From CAZXWK01 sp964644675 (GTDB taxonomy: Bacteria > Actinomycetota > Coriobacteriia > Anaerosomatales > JAAXUF01): DNA of 64,000 nt. Of the stretch, positions 27,182-35,604 are shown piece after piece. Location: contig CAZXWK010000005.1 in NCBI GenBank assembly GCA_964644675.1, forward strand, positions 20,601-84,600. The letters run 5' to 3'. The notes under the pieces are model-generated. The model saw only the letters and a program-made list of their open reading frames with translations, was not told where the DNA came from and did no database searches. The position numbers were made by a program, and so were the translations under genes. The stretch's first letter is position 1. Each line of letters begins with the position of its first letter.

Positions 27182-28117
27182 CTACCCCCGGAGCCCGAGC
27201 GAATCGACCGCTTCTGCGATCGTCTCGGCCGAGTTCTGGAGGGCCCTGAGCTCGGCCTCGTCGAGCGGGAGCTCGTCGATGCCCACGACGCCGTGGCGGC
27301 CCAGGCGCGCCGGCACGCTCATGTAGACGTCGGAGATGCCGTACTCGCCGTCGAGGTACGCGCACGTCGGCAGGGCCTCGCCCGTGTCGCCGAGCACCGC
27401 GCGGACCATCGAGACGACGCTCGCGGCCGGCGCGTAGAACGCCGAGCCGGTCTTGAGCAGCGCCACGACCTCGGCGCCGCCGAACACGGTGCGCTCGACG
27501 AGTTCCGCGACCTCCGAAGCCGGAAGCAGATCGGTGAGCGAGCGACCGGCGACCGTCGAGAAGCGCGGCATCGGCACCATGGCGTCGCCATGAGCGCCCA
27601 TCGCGAGCGCATCGATGTCGGTGATGGCCGCACCGGTCTTCTGAGCGATGGCGTAGGCGAAGCGTGCCGAGTCGAGCACGCCGCCCATGCCGAAGACGCG
27701 GTTGGTCGGGAAGCCCGCGACCGTCCACGCGAGGTAGGTCATGACGTCGAGCGGGTTGGTCACGCAGATGACGACCGCATGCGGCGAGGCGGCGGCGACC
27801 TGAGCGATGACGCTCTCGACGATCGCTCGGTTGGCCGCGAGCAGGTCGTCGCGGGTCATGCCGGGCTTGCGCGGGAGGCCGGCGGTCACGACCACGACGT
27901 CGCTGTTCGCGGTATCGGCGTAGTCGTTGGTGCCGACGACGCTCGGCCCGAACCGCTCGACCGAGCGCATGTGCATCATGTCGAGCGCCTTGCCCTGCGG
28001 CAGGCCCTCTGCGACGTCGATCATGACGACGTCGGCGATCTGGTGCAGCAGCAGCAGCTGAGCCGCGGTCGCGCCGACCTGACCGGCGCCGACCACGGTC
28101 ACCTTCGGATAGCCCAT
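27182..28117 (-). CDS. mdh: Malate dehydrogenase
   Basis: NAD-dependent malate dehydrogenase of the LDH-like type, 311 residues. The dinucleotide fold begins VTVVGAGQVGATAAQ, with an aspartate at 34 favouring NAD. The active-site loop TAGLPRKPGMTRDDLL has the double-arginine pattern of malate rather than lactate enzymes, and the catalytic histidine is in MGAHGDAMVP. The start is ATG 28117 with GAGGGG upstream. It is the first gene of the run to ricT. Confidence 0.95.
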   Translation of the reverse strand: MGYPKVTVVGAGQVGATAAQLLLLHQIADVVMIDVAEGLPQGKALDMMHMRSVERFGPSVVGTNDYADTANSDVVVVTAGLPRKPGMTRDDLLAANRAIVESVIAQVAAASPHAVVICVTNPLDVMTYLAWTVAGFPTNRVFGMGGVLDSARFAYAIAQKTGAAITDIDALAMGAHGDAMVPMPRFSTVAGRSLTDLLPASEVAELVERTVFGGAEVVALLKTGSAFYAPAASVVSMVRAVLGDTGEALPTCAYLDGEYGISDVYMSVPARLGRHGVVGIDELPLDEAELRALQNSAETIAEAVDSLGLRG

Positions 28118-28196
28118 GGGTCCCCTCTTCCGAACGGGAAGCGCAGCCGACGACGGGTGTGGGCATGCGCGAAGAAGACGTGCCGATGTCACGCAG

Positions 28197-28205
28197 ATTC
28201 TAGCA
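28197..28205 (-). promoter_or_regulatory. Possible extended -10 promoter for mdh operon
   Basis: On the minus strand this reads TGC-TAGAAT, an extended -10 form, about 80 bp upstream of the mdh start in the gap between the nitrilase-like gene and mdh. A clear -35 is not visible. It would drive mdh, fumarase, MFS, tmk, holB and ricT. Confidence 0.35.
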
Positions 28206-28277
28206 TGCGAGGCGGCTACGGCCGGGCAGGCCGGGAGCGGCGCAGAGCGGGTGGCCGCAGCGCTCGAGGACGCGGCC

Positions 28278-28979
28278 TCAGGACAGGTCGGCGGGATAGT
28301 CCCCCGGCGGCTTCGCCTTGCGACCCTGGTGGTGCGCGACGCGCTGGGCGAGAATCGGCGCGATCTGCGGGATCGGCTCGCGCGGTTCCGGCTGCGGCAC
28401 GGGAAGCTCGATGTCGGCGACCAGCACGTCCGCATCGCCGATGGCCTCGGCCACCACCTCGCCCAGCAGCACGATCGCGCTCCCGCCGTGCCCCGGCTTG
28501 CCCGGCTCGGCGCCCGAGCACTCCGCGACGATGACCAGGCCGGCGAGCGAGTCCGAGAGCCCGATCGCGAGCTCGAGGACCGCCTCGGCCTGCAGGTCGT
28601 TCTCGCTCGCGGGCGCGAGCAGCGCCGCCGAGGGGAACGCCGAGCAGGCGTCCTGCAGGGCCTCGAGGTCGAAGCACCTATCGCCCGAGAACACCGCGAC
28701 GCTTCCGAATCCCTCAAGGTCGGCACTCACCGGGACCGACACGATGCCGTCGGGGCCCGCGGCAGCGCTCGAGGACGGAAGGAGGCAGTACGCCGGCACG
28801 TCGGCGAGCATCGAATCGAGCAACGAGACCAGGGCGGGACTCGCCGCGATCGCGCTCAACTCGGGAACGACGACGAGATCGGCCCCGCGAGATGCCGCCT
28901 CGGCCGCGGCCGCGGCGATCGAGCGGACGTCCTGCTCGGCGGTCTCGCAGAGTCGGTGCTGGATCACGGCGAGTCTCAT
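28278..28979 (-). CDS. Compact nitrilase-superfamily-like protein
   Basis: A 233-residue protein resembling carbon-nitrogen hydrolases. It has the glutamate-bearing LVVVPELSA near residue 40, a cysteine in GDRCFDLEAL where the family has its nucleophile, and a C-terminal stretch VIVAECSGAEPGKPGHGGSAIVL like the family's late strands. The region that should carry the catalytic lysine seems shortened, and the protein is 30-60 residues below the usual length, so activity is doubtful. Its substrate is unknown. Confidence 0.6.
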   Translation of the reverse strand: MRLAVIQHRLCETAEQDVRSIAAAAAEAASRGADLVVVPELSAIAASPALVSLLDSMLADVPAYCLLPSSSAAAGPDGIVSVPVSADLEGFGSVAVFSGDRCFDLEALQDACSAFPSAALLAPASENDLQAEAVLELAIGLSDSLAGLVIVAECSGAEPGKPGHGGSAIVLLGEVVAEAIGDADVLVADIELPVPQPEPREPIPQIAPILAQRVAHHQGRKAKPPGDYPADLS

Positions 28980-29049
28980 GGTCGCTCCCGCGTCGGAGGG
29001 GCGTGCTCAGTACATGCCCACCCGACCGCGGCAGCAACCGCGGCGCGAG

Positions 29050-31560
29050 CTAGCCCGTCGAGGGCTTCGCCCCGCCGCGACGGGCGCCACTTCGTCCGCG
29101 CGCCGGCTTCTTCTTCTCGGCCTCGGCCTTGGCCGGGCAGGCGGGATCGACGCAGATGCGCCACGGCCCGCGCCCGGTGTTCACCACGACCATCGGCGCG
29201 CCACACGCCTCGCACACCTCGCCCGTCGCCGTGAGCTCGCCGCGCTGCGGCAGCGGATAGCTGGTCTGGCACTCGTCGTAGTTGGTGCAGCGCACGAAAC
29301 GCTTGAGCGTGCGCGGCGAGCGTCGAACGGTCAGGTCGCCGTGCTTGCCTGCCGCCTTGCACGCCGCACACTCGCCGATGGTGATCTCGGGCTCGTGATT
29401 GGTCTCGCAGCCGGGATCGAGACAGACGACCCGCGGCTTGCTGCGGAACTGGATGACCTTCACCTGCGGCGTGCCGCACACCGGGCAGGCCTCGTCGACC
29501 GCCTCGATCTTGCCCTGAGGCAGCGGGTAGGTGACGTCGCAGTCGGGCCATCCCGAGCAGCCCACGAACTGGCCACGCGTCTTGACCGACTGCTTGATGA
29601 GCAGATCGTGGCCCGACTTGGGGCAGACACCGACCTTCGCGTCGTCGGCGCTCGCGTCCTTGAGCATGAGCCCGACGTCGCCGGCCTTGGGGATGAGCTC
29701 GTCCATGACCTTGGCGAGCAGCTCGCGCGAGTGGCCGACGACCTCGACGCGCTGCTGGCGGCCATTCGCGATGTCGTCCATCTCGGCTTCGAGCTCCGAG
29801 GTCATGTCGGGCGTGGTGATGCGCGGTGCGAAGCTCGAGAGCGCCTCGATCACGGCGCGGCCCAGGCACGTGGGCTCGAGCGGCTCGTTCGCGACGTAGC
29901 GGACCTCGAGCAGGCGCTCGATGATCGCGTGGCGGGTGGCCTTGGTGCCCAGGCCCCGCTTCTCCATCTCCTGGATGAGCTTGCCCTGGCTGTAGCGAGC
30001 CGGCGGCTCGGTCTGCTTCTGTGTGAGCTCGGCGCCCAGAAAGTCGACGGTGTCGCCCTCGTGCAGCGCGGGCAGCTGCTCGTCCTTCTTCAGGCCGTAT
30101 GGGTAGATCGCGCGGAAGCCCGGCTTCACGAGCACGTCGCCCTTGGCGACGAACGGCTCGCCCGCGACGTCGATGGTGACCTTGGTGCCCTCGATGATCG
30201 CGGAGTTCGACAGCGTAGCGAGGAAGCGGCGCGCCACGAGGTTGTAGAGCTTCCACTCCTCCGGCTTCATCTTGTCCGGGTCGCCGACGCCCGTCGGGTG
30301 GATCGGCGGATGGTCGGTCGTCTCCTTGGCTCCGCGCGTGGGATGGAGCGCACCGTCGCCGAGGATGCCGTGCACGTGCTCGCGGTACGTGGGGACCTCG
30401 GCGAGCGAGTTCAGAATCGCGCGCAGGTCGAGCGAGCTGGGGTAGACCGTGTTGTCGACGCGCGGGTAGCTGATCAGGCCGTCCATGTAGAGCGACTCGG
30501 CGATGCGCATGGTGCGCGCCGGGGTGATGCCCTCGGCGGCGGCCGCCGCCTGCAGCGCCGTCGTGTTGAACGGGGTCGGCGGCGCGACCTTGCGCTGCTT
30601 CTTCTCGGCCGAGGCGACCTTGCCCGACGTGGCCTCGGCGATCGCGGCCATGACGCGCTTCGCCTCGTCCTCGCTCTTGAAGCGGTCGGTGGCGTGCCCC
30701 GCCGAGAAGTCGTCGGCGCCTGACTTGAAGGCGCCCTTCACGGTCCAGTAGATCTCCGGCACGAACGCCTCGCGCTCGCGCTCGCGCTCGACGATCAGCG
30801 CGAGCGTCGGCGTCTGCACGCGGCCGGCCGGCTTCACGTTGCCGTAACCCGCGAACTTGGCCATCGTCAGGTAACGGGTGAGCACGGCACCCCACACCAG
30901 GTCGATGTCCTGGCGCGATTCACCTGCCTGCGCGAGACAGTCGTCGACCTCGACGAGTTCGGCGAACGCGCGCTCGACCTCGTCACGCGTGATCGCCGAG
31001 AACCGCGCGCGCTTGATCGGCGCCTTGGCGTTGACCTCGCGAGCGAGCGCCGCGGCATCGCTGCCGATCAGCTCTCCCTCGCGGTCGAAGTCGGTCGCGA
31101 TCACGATCTCGTCCGCCTTCTTGGCGGCGTTCTTGAGCGCGCGGATGAGCTCCTTCTCGGCGGGCGTCTTGCCGATGGGCGCCCAGACCAGGTACGGGAG
31201 CGACGCGAGCTTCCACGTCTTAAGGTCCACGCCGTCCAGGGTGAACGGCTTCTTCTTCTTCCACGGCCCCTCGGCGAACCCGGTGACCGGCGTGGGGAGC
31301 GTCTCCGGGATCTTCACCGGCGTCGCACGGTCCTCCTCGTCCCAGACGGCCTCCCAGGCGCCGTCCTTGTAGACGATCTGCAGCGGGAAGTCGACGCCGA
31401 GGATGTGGCCCTTCAGACCGATGCTCACCCAGTCCTCGCCGTCGCGGCGGAACTCGTAGATGGGCGTGTTGTAGATCTTGCCGGTCTTGGGCTTTCCGAC
31501 GGCAAGTATCTCCGCGAGCTTCTTCGCGGCGATGTTCTTCTCGGTGACGATGAGCTTCAA
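29050..31560 (-). CDS. topA: DNA topoisomerase I (type IA), archaeal-like
   Basis: Relaxes negative supercoils. The 836-residue protein begins with a Toprim domain (about 1-170, ATDFDREGELIG). The type IA core follows, with the catalytic tyrosine in LISYPRVDNT near residue 370. The C-terminus has zinc-ribbon units (CPKSGHD...CSGWPDC, CPVCG...CLDPGC, CAACK...CTNYDEC, CEACG...CVDPAC) and a basic tail. The N-terminus KLIVTEKNIAAKKLAEIL resembles haloarchaeal TopA. The start is TTG at 31560, eight bases after GGAGG; an upstream GTG at 31575 would bury that site. Confidence 0.9.
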   Translation of the reverse strand: MKLIVTEKNIAAKKLAEILAVGKPKTGKIYNTPIYEFRRDGEDWVSIGLKGHILGVDFPLQIVYKDGAWEAVWDEEDRATPVKIPETLPTPVTGFAEGPWKKKKPFTLDGVDLKTWKLASLPYLVWAPIGKTPAEKELIRALKNAAKKADEIVIATDFDREGELIGSDAAALAREVNAKAPIKRARFSAITRDEVERAFAELVEVDDCLAQAGESRQDIDLVWGAVLTRYLTMAKFAGYGNVKPAGRVQTPTLALIVEREREREAFVPEIYWTVKGAFKSGADDFSAGHATDRFKSEDEAKRVMAAIAEATSGKVASAEKKQRKVAPPTPFNTTALQAAAAAEGITPARTMRIAESLYMDGLISYPRVDNTVYPSSLDLRAILNSLAEVPTYREHVHGILGDGALHPTRGAKETTDHPPIHPTGVGDPDKMKPEEWKLYNLVARRFLATLSNSAIIEGTKVTIDVAGEPFVAKGDVLVKPGFRAIYPYGLKKDEQLPALHEGDTVDFLGAELTQKQTEPPARYSQGKLIQEMEKRGLGTKATRHAIIERLLEVRYVANEPLEPTCLGRAVIEALSSFAPRITTPDMTSELEAEMDDIANGRQQRVEVVGHSRELLAKVMDELIPKAGDVGLMLKDASADDAKVGVCPKSGHDLLIKQSVKTRGQFVGCSGWPDCDVTYPLPQGKIEAVDEACPVCGTPQVKVIQFRSKPRVVCLDPGCETNHEPEITIGECAACKAAGKHGDLTVRRSPRTLKRFVRCTNYDECQTSYPLPQRGELTATGEVCEACGAPMVVVNTGRGPWRICVDPACPAKAEAEKKKPARGRSGARRGGAKPSTG

Positions 31561-31595
31561 GGGCCAAGCCTCCACGGATGGGCGTTTTGCAGCCG

Positions 31596-31601
31596 AGTAT
31601 A
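31596..31601 (-). promoter_or_regulatory. Candidate -10 box for topA
   Basis: On the minus strand TATACT lies 36 bp upstream of the TTG start of topA. TTGACG occurs close by but only 8 bases upstream of it, too near to serve as its -35, so the pairing is unclear. Confidence 0.3.
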
Positions 31602-31675
31602 CACAGGTGCGTCAACCCTATAGAGAACGCGAGAGGCTGAACGAGAACTGAACGGGAGCTGACCCCGCGCTGCGA

Positions 31676-32353
31676 TCAGAGGTCGGCGACCGCCTCCACG
31701 GCGACGACGGCCCCGCCGAGCGCGGCCGTGCGATCGCTCATGGGAGTGACGCTGAGCAGTGCTTGGAGCTTGTGCCCGTCGCGCCACTCGTAGACGTAGC
31801 GCGTCCCGAGAGCCGGCGGTCGCGTGACGATCTCGGCGAGAGAGGTCGTGGTGCCCTGCACCGTGCGCATGGCGCTCGGCGCGGCGACGAGGCGGCCGGT
31901 GCTCGGGTCCTCGGAGATGCGCAAGAGCTGACGGGCGGGCTCGTTGGCGAAGACCACCTGCCCTCCGGGCGCCACGATCATGATGCCGACGGGCGACGTC
32001 TCGAGCACGCTGACGAGCAGCTCGTTCTGGTTCTCAAGGAGCCGGGCCGACCGCGCTCGCTCGGCGTCGCGCTCCTGCGTCATGTCGCCGAAGGCGGCGA
32101 GAAGCAGCAGCGGCACGAAGAGGATCTCGGCGTAGTCCTCGTAGGGGTCGAGCCGGTCGGTGACGCCCGCGTACTGCAGCGTATCCGAGACTCCCGTCAT
32201 GCAGTACATCGACATCGCGAGCGCGAGCGCGACCATGGGCAGGCGCATTCTGCCCGAGCTGCGAGCGGGCACCCGACGAACCGCAAGGATCGCCGCGACG
32301 CCGAACCCCACGGCGCACACCACGCCCAACACGCCGATCAGCTGGTCCATCAC
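31676..32353 (-). CDS. Membrane PAS-domain protein without kinase
   Basis: A 225-residue protein with hydrophobic segments at about 4-25, 36-55 and 75-90, a short coiled stretch, then one PAS domain from about 108 (ELLVSVLETSPVGIMIVAPG) to the end. No histidine kinase, GGDEF or other output domain follows, so it may act through a partner or be a receptor remnant. It overlaps the small membrane gene upstream by GTGA, so the two are coupled. Confidence 0.72.
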   Translation of the reverse strand: MMDQLIGVLGVVCAVGFGVAAILAVRRVPARSSGRMRLPMVALALAMSMYCMTGVSDTLQYAGVTDRLDPYEDYAEILFVPLLLLAAFGDMTQERDAERARSARLLENQNELLVSVLETSPVGIMIVAPGGQVVFANEPARQLLRISEDPSTGRLVAAPSAMRTVQGTTTSLAEIVTRPPALGTRYVYEWRDGHKLQALLSVTPMSDRTAALGGAVVAVEAVADL

Positions 32354-32634
32354 GAGTCACCACCCTCGCGGTCCTCAGGGCGAACCATGGTGGCGATGCC
32401 GAACGCGAACAGTACCCCGGCGACGGCGATGAACGCGTGCTGAAGCAGGTTCATGAGCCCGGGGAGGACCAGCGACTCGATGACGCTCGCGAGAAGCGAG
32501 CAGATGACGCACGCGTAGGCGACGCCCATGAGCGCGCTACGGTCGGACCGCTTCGCGTAGACGCGGTACAGCGCGGGCGTGCCGATCGCGATGATGAGCA
32601 GCGCCACGACCTCGCTGGGCTGGATCCCCGACAC
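32350..32634 (-). CDS. Small membrane protein coupled to PAS protein
   Basis: A 94-residue protein with three probable membrane helices and charged ends (YRVYAKRSDRS; VRPEDREGGDS). I prefer the GTG at 32634 because GGGGGAGG lies just before it; a TTG at 32700 would add 22 residues. I do not recognise the family. The stop overlaps the PAS gene start, suggesting that the two form one membrane sensory unit. Confidence 0.6.
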   Translation of the reverse strand: MSGIQPSEVVALLIIAIGTPALYRVYAKRSDRSALMGVAYACVICSLLASVIESLVLPGLMNLLQHAFIAVAGVLFAFGIATMVRPEDREGGDS

Positions 32635-32730
32635 GCCCGCCTCCCCCAAGGCCGGAGTGATGATGCGCCCGATTATCGGTTCCGAGGCCGAAACGCGCAA
32701 TCACCGGCCGGAGCGGGGCGGCGTCAGCGC

Positions 32731-33285
32731 CTAGAGCCCGATCTCGCCCGCGCGTGCCTGCATCGCTGCGAGCGCGACCGCGAGGAACTCGTCGCGCTCC
32801 AGCCCGAGGTTGGCGCAGTCCGCCATCTGGTCGCGCGACGCGCCGCGAGCGAAAGACGCTTCCTTCCACCGCTTCTTCAGGCTCTTGAGCTGGACGCCGG
32901 CTATGTCCTTCTCGGGCCGCACGAGCACCGCCGCCACGATGAAGCCCGTGGTCGGGTCCGCGCACCACAGCGCGTGGTCCATGGGCGTTTCGCGCGGCGC
33001 CTTGTCGGCATGAGCGAGGATCGCGTGCAGCATCTCCTCATCGACCATCCCGCCGAGAAGCTCGGCCGTGACCAGGCCGTGGTGCTCGGGGTCGTCCGCG
33101 GTCTCCGCGTAGTCGAGGTCGTGGAGCAGGCCCGCCAGCGCCCAGCGCTCGGTATCGTCGGCCGAGAGCCCGAGCCGCTCGGCGAGCGCGGCCATGATGA
33201 TCTCGGTGGCGACGCAGTGGTTGACCAGGTTTCGCTGCGGGATGCGCTCTTCGACGAGCGCGAGGGCCTCGTCGCGCGAGATCAC
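32731..33285 (-). CDS. HD-domain hydrolase-like protein
   Basis: An HD-superfamily protein of 184 residues with metal-site residues H23 (NHCVATE), H55-D56 (LLHDLDYAE) and H92 (AHADK), as in small phosphohydrolases related to YqeK/HDIG proteins. The substrate is not known. It starts at GTG 33285, overlapping the hypB stop, so it is translated with the hydrogenase maturation genes. Confidence 0.78.
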   Translation of the reverse strand: MISRDEALALVEERIPQRNLVNHCVATEIIMAALAERLGLSADDTERWALAGLLHDLDYAETADDPEHHGLVTAELLGGMVDEEMLHAILAHADKAPRETPMDHALWCADPTTGFIVAAVLVRPEKDIAGVQLKSLKKRWKEASFARGASRDQMADCANLGLERDEFLAVALAAMQARAGEIGL

Positions 33286-33959
33286 GCCGCACCGCCCTCG
33301 GCAGCAGCCTTCTTCGCGTCGATGCGCTCGGCGAGCCAGCTCGCCCACTCGTCGACGCCCTCGCCCTTGGTCGCGGCGACGCGGAAGATCGGAGAGGTGG
33401 GGTTGAGCGAGCGGACCACGCTCGTGAACTCCTCCTCGTCGAAGTCGAAGACCGGCATGGTGTCGACCTTGTTGAGGATGACCGCCTCGCTGATCTGAAA
33501 GATGCCCGGGTACTTGTAGGGCTTGTCGTGGCCTTCGGGCACCGAGAGGATCATGACCTTGGCGTCCTCGCCCAGGTTGAAGTCGGTCGGACACACGAGG
33601 TTGCCGACGTTCTCGATGATGATGAGGTCGAGGTCGGCGAGGTCGAGCGCGTCGATCGCGCGCTTGATCATGTCGCTCTCGAGGTGGCACGCGCCGCCGG
33701 TGTTGATCTGGACGGCGGGGATGCCGTGGGCCTTGACCTTCTCGGCGTCGACCTTGCTCGCGATGTCACCCTCGATGACCGCGATCGAGTAGCGGTCGCG
33801 CAGCGCCGCGATCGTGGCGAGGATCGTCGAGGTCTTTCCGGCCCCCGGCGAGGCCATGAGATCGAGCACGAACACGCCGTTCTCGTCGAAACGGTCCTTG
33901 TTGTCGGCCGCGAGGCGCTCGTTGCGGTCGAGGATGGGCTTGCTCAGGTCGATCTCCAC
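33282..33959 (-). CDS. hypB: Hydrogenase nickel incorporation GTPase HypB
   Basis: GTPase that delivers nickel to [NiFe] hydrogenase (or urease) with HypA. The P-loop is MASPGAGKTS (35-44); C91-H92 in GGACHLE and C123 in NLVCPTDF form the metal site; the base motif is in NKVDTM. The N-terminal CxxCGC site and histidine-rich stretch of some HypBs are absent. The GTG at 33959, preceded by GAGGAG, is the best start; a longer frame upstream is Pro/Ser-rich and not HypB-like. 225 residues. Confidence 0.93.
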   Translation of the reverse strand: MEIDLSKPILDRNERLAADNKDRFDENGVFVLDLMASPGAGKTSTILATIAALRDRYSIAVIEGDIASKVDAEKVKAHGIPAVQINTGGACHLESDMIKRAIDALDLADLDLIIIENVGNLVCPTDFNLGEDAKVMILSVPEGHDKPYKYPGIFQISEAVILNKVDTMPVFDFDEEEFTSVVRSLNPTSPIFRVAATKGEGVDEWASWLAERIDAKKAAAEGGAA

Positions 33960-33999
33960 GTGGCTGCTCCTCGTGTCGTGCTCGGCCGGATCAGGCGGG

Positions 34000-34392
34000 C
34001 TACTCGGGGGCACCGTCAGCGGGCTGCTCGCCGGAGGTCGTCGCTCCGGCATCGTCCGTCTCGATGCTGTCGATCCTCAGCTCGCGCCCCTGCAGCAGCT
34101 CGACGTTCATGCTGCCGCACTCGGGGCACAGCATGGTGAATCGATCGTGCTCGTACTCGACGCCGCAGTCCCGACAGCGCGATTTGGGCGGGAGCTCGGT
34201 GACGACGAGCCGCGCCCCCTCGGCCATGGTCCCGGGGGTGAGCGACTCGAACGCGAAGTCGAGCGCGAAGGTCTGGATCTCGGTCAGCTCGCCGATGGTG
34301 ATGCGCACCTCGGTGATGCGCTCGGCGCCGGCGTCGGTCGCCGCCTCGAATGCGGCAGCAAGAATGCCCTGGGTGATGCCCATCTCGTGCAC
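34000..34392 (-). CDS. hypA: Hydrogenase nickel metallochaperone HypA
   Basis: Nickel chaperone of 130 residues. The N-terminal MHEMGI gives the nickel ligands (H2 with the N-terminus), and the zinc site is C73, C76, C89 and C92. A 30-residue acidic tail after residue 105 is unusual for HypA. It follows tatC by six bases and precedes hypB by 40, so Tat export and nickel maturation genes are transcribed together. No hydrogenase structural gene is in the window. Confidence 0.94.
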   Translation of the reverse strand: MHEMGITQGILAAAFEAATDAGAERITEVRITIGELTEIQTFALDFAFESLTPGTMAEGARLVVTELPPKSRCRDCGVEYEHDRFTMLCPECGSMNVELLQGRELRIDSIETDDAGATTSGEQPADGAPE

Positions 34393-34398
34393 GGACGC

Positions 34399-35226
34399 CT
34401 AGCCCTCCTCGGCGGCGGCGAGCGCCTGCTGCCGGATCTTCTTGTTCAGCGTGACGCGAGCGAGCGCCAGCGTGCCCTCGTAGAGCAGCACGACCGCGAT
34501 GAACAGCGAGCCCATGGTGACAGGGCTCCAGTCCGGCGTCGTGAGCGTCGCGAACGCGACCAGCACCACGTAGGAGTAGCGCCAGTTCTTGCGCAGCGAG
34601 GCGTACTTGAGCACGCCGATGTAGAGCAGGAAGAACAGCATGACCGGCAGCTCGAACATGATGCCGAACGCGAGCATGAGCAGGAACATGCCGCCGAGGA
34701 ACTGCTGCGCCTGCGGGAGCACCGAGAGCGAGACGGTGAGGTTCTCCTTCGCGGTCTGCCCCGTGACCATCGCGTAGTACTTGAAGAGGTCGACGCCGCC
34801 GTTCGCCTGCGCCAAGAGCCACTCGAACGACGGCCGGAGCACGAAGTAGTGGCAGAAGAGATTGCCGGCGACGAACAGCGTGATGATCGAGATGAGCGCG
34901 GGCCAGAACCACTTGCGCTCCTCCGGCTTCAGCGCCGGCAGGAAGAACGCGAGCACCTGATAGAGCCAGATCGGGCTCGTGAGCACGACGGCGGCGTAGG
35001 TCGCGATCTTGAAGCGGAACGTGAACGCCTCGAACGGACCCAACAGGAAGATCGAGTTCTCCTTGAGGTACGGCGAGATCGGCGCGAAGAGCCACCCGAT
35101 GATGGTGGGCGTGAATATGTACATCACCATGGCGCCCACGCCGATCGTGATGACGATGGCGATGATGCGGTGCCGCAACTCGGCCAGGTGGTCGAGGAAG
35201 GGCATCTTCTTGGGTCCGATGGGCAT
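34399..35226 (-). CDS. tatC: Sec-independent translocase TatC
   Basis: Twin-arginine translocase receptor/channel subunit, 275 residues with six membrane helices. The N-terminal MPFLDHLAELRHRI signature, KPEERKWFWP and the FGIMFELPV loop are all present. The basic C-terminus is slightly extended. It is 24 bp downstream of the TatA/B-type gene, giving a minimal Tat system. Confidence 0.95.
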   Translation of the reverse strand: MPIGPKKMPFLDHLAELRHRIIAIVITIGVGAMVMYIFTPTIIGWLFAPISPYLKENSIFLLGPFEAFTFRFKIATYAAVVLTSPIWLYQVLAFFLPALKPEERKWFWPALISIITLFVAGNLFCHYFVLRPSFEWLLAQANGGVDLFKYYAMVTGQTAKENLTVSLSVLPQAQQFLGGMFLLMLAFGIMFELPVMLFFLLYIGVLKYASLRKNWRYSYVVLVAFATLTTPDWSPVTMGSLFIAVVLLYEGTLALARVTLNKKIRQQALAAAEEG

Positions 35227-35250
35227 GGTCTGCGAGGAGCGCGGCGAGCG

Positions 35251-35523
35251 CTACTCCTCGTCCTCCTCTTCCTCATCCTCATCGGTGACCGCGTAGAGCT
35301 CGGAGGCGACCGTGGTGTCCTTGGCTGGCGCCGCTACCCGGTCCGCGTCATCGACGGTGAACATCTCGGCGGTGATCACGCTCTGCATGTCCTCTTGGGC
35401 ACGCTTGAACATGGCGACCGCCTTGCCGATGGTCTTGCCCATCTCAGGCAGTTTCTCCGGGCCGAGCAAGATGAGACCCGCCACTGCAACGATGAGCAGG
35501 TCGAAACCACTGATTCCGAACAC
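35251..35523 (-). CDS. TatA/TatB-family translocase subunit
   Basis: A 90-residue protein with the TatA/B pattern: short N-terminal helix (FDLLIVAVAGLILLG), the PEKLPEMGKTIGKAV amphipathic region and a strongly acidic tail ending in Asp/Glu. GPEKLPE is shared by TatA and TatB, so I do not assign one. The start is GTG 35523 behind AAAGGG. It begins the run tatA/B-tatC-hypA-hypB-HD. Confidence 0.85.
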   Translation of the reverse strand: MFGISGFDLLIVAVAGLILLGPEKLPEMGKTIGKAVAMFKRAQEDMQSVITAEMFTVDDADRVAAPAKDTTVASELYAVTDEDEEEEDEE

Positions 35524-35604
35524 AACCCTACCCTTTCGCGGTGTCTTGGGACGCTCGCACGCAACCGCCGTGCCGCCTCGACGGTGCCGGCCGTCGCGCG
35601 GTGG

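Noticed and set aside
28318..30723. 801-codon plus-strand reading frame across the nitrilase-like and topA genes
   Set aside because: It mirrors well-supported minus-strand genes; its composition is low-complexity Arg/Ala/Asp/Leu without domain motifs, as expected for antisense frames in GC-rich DNA.
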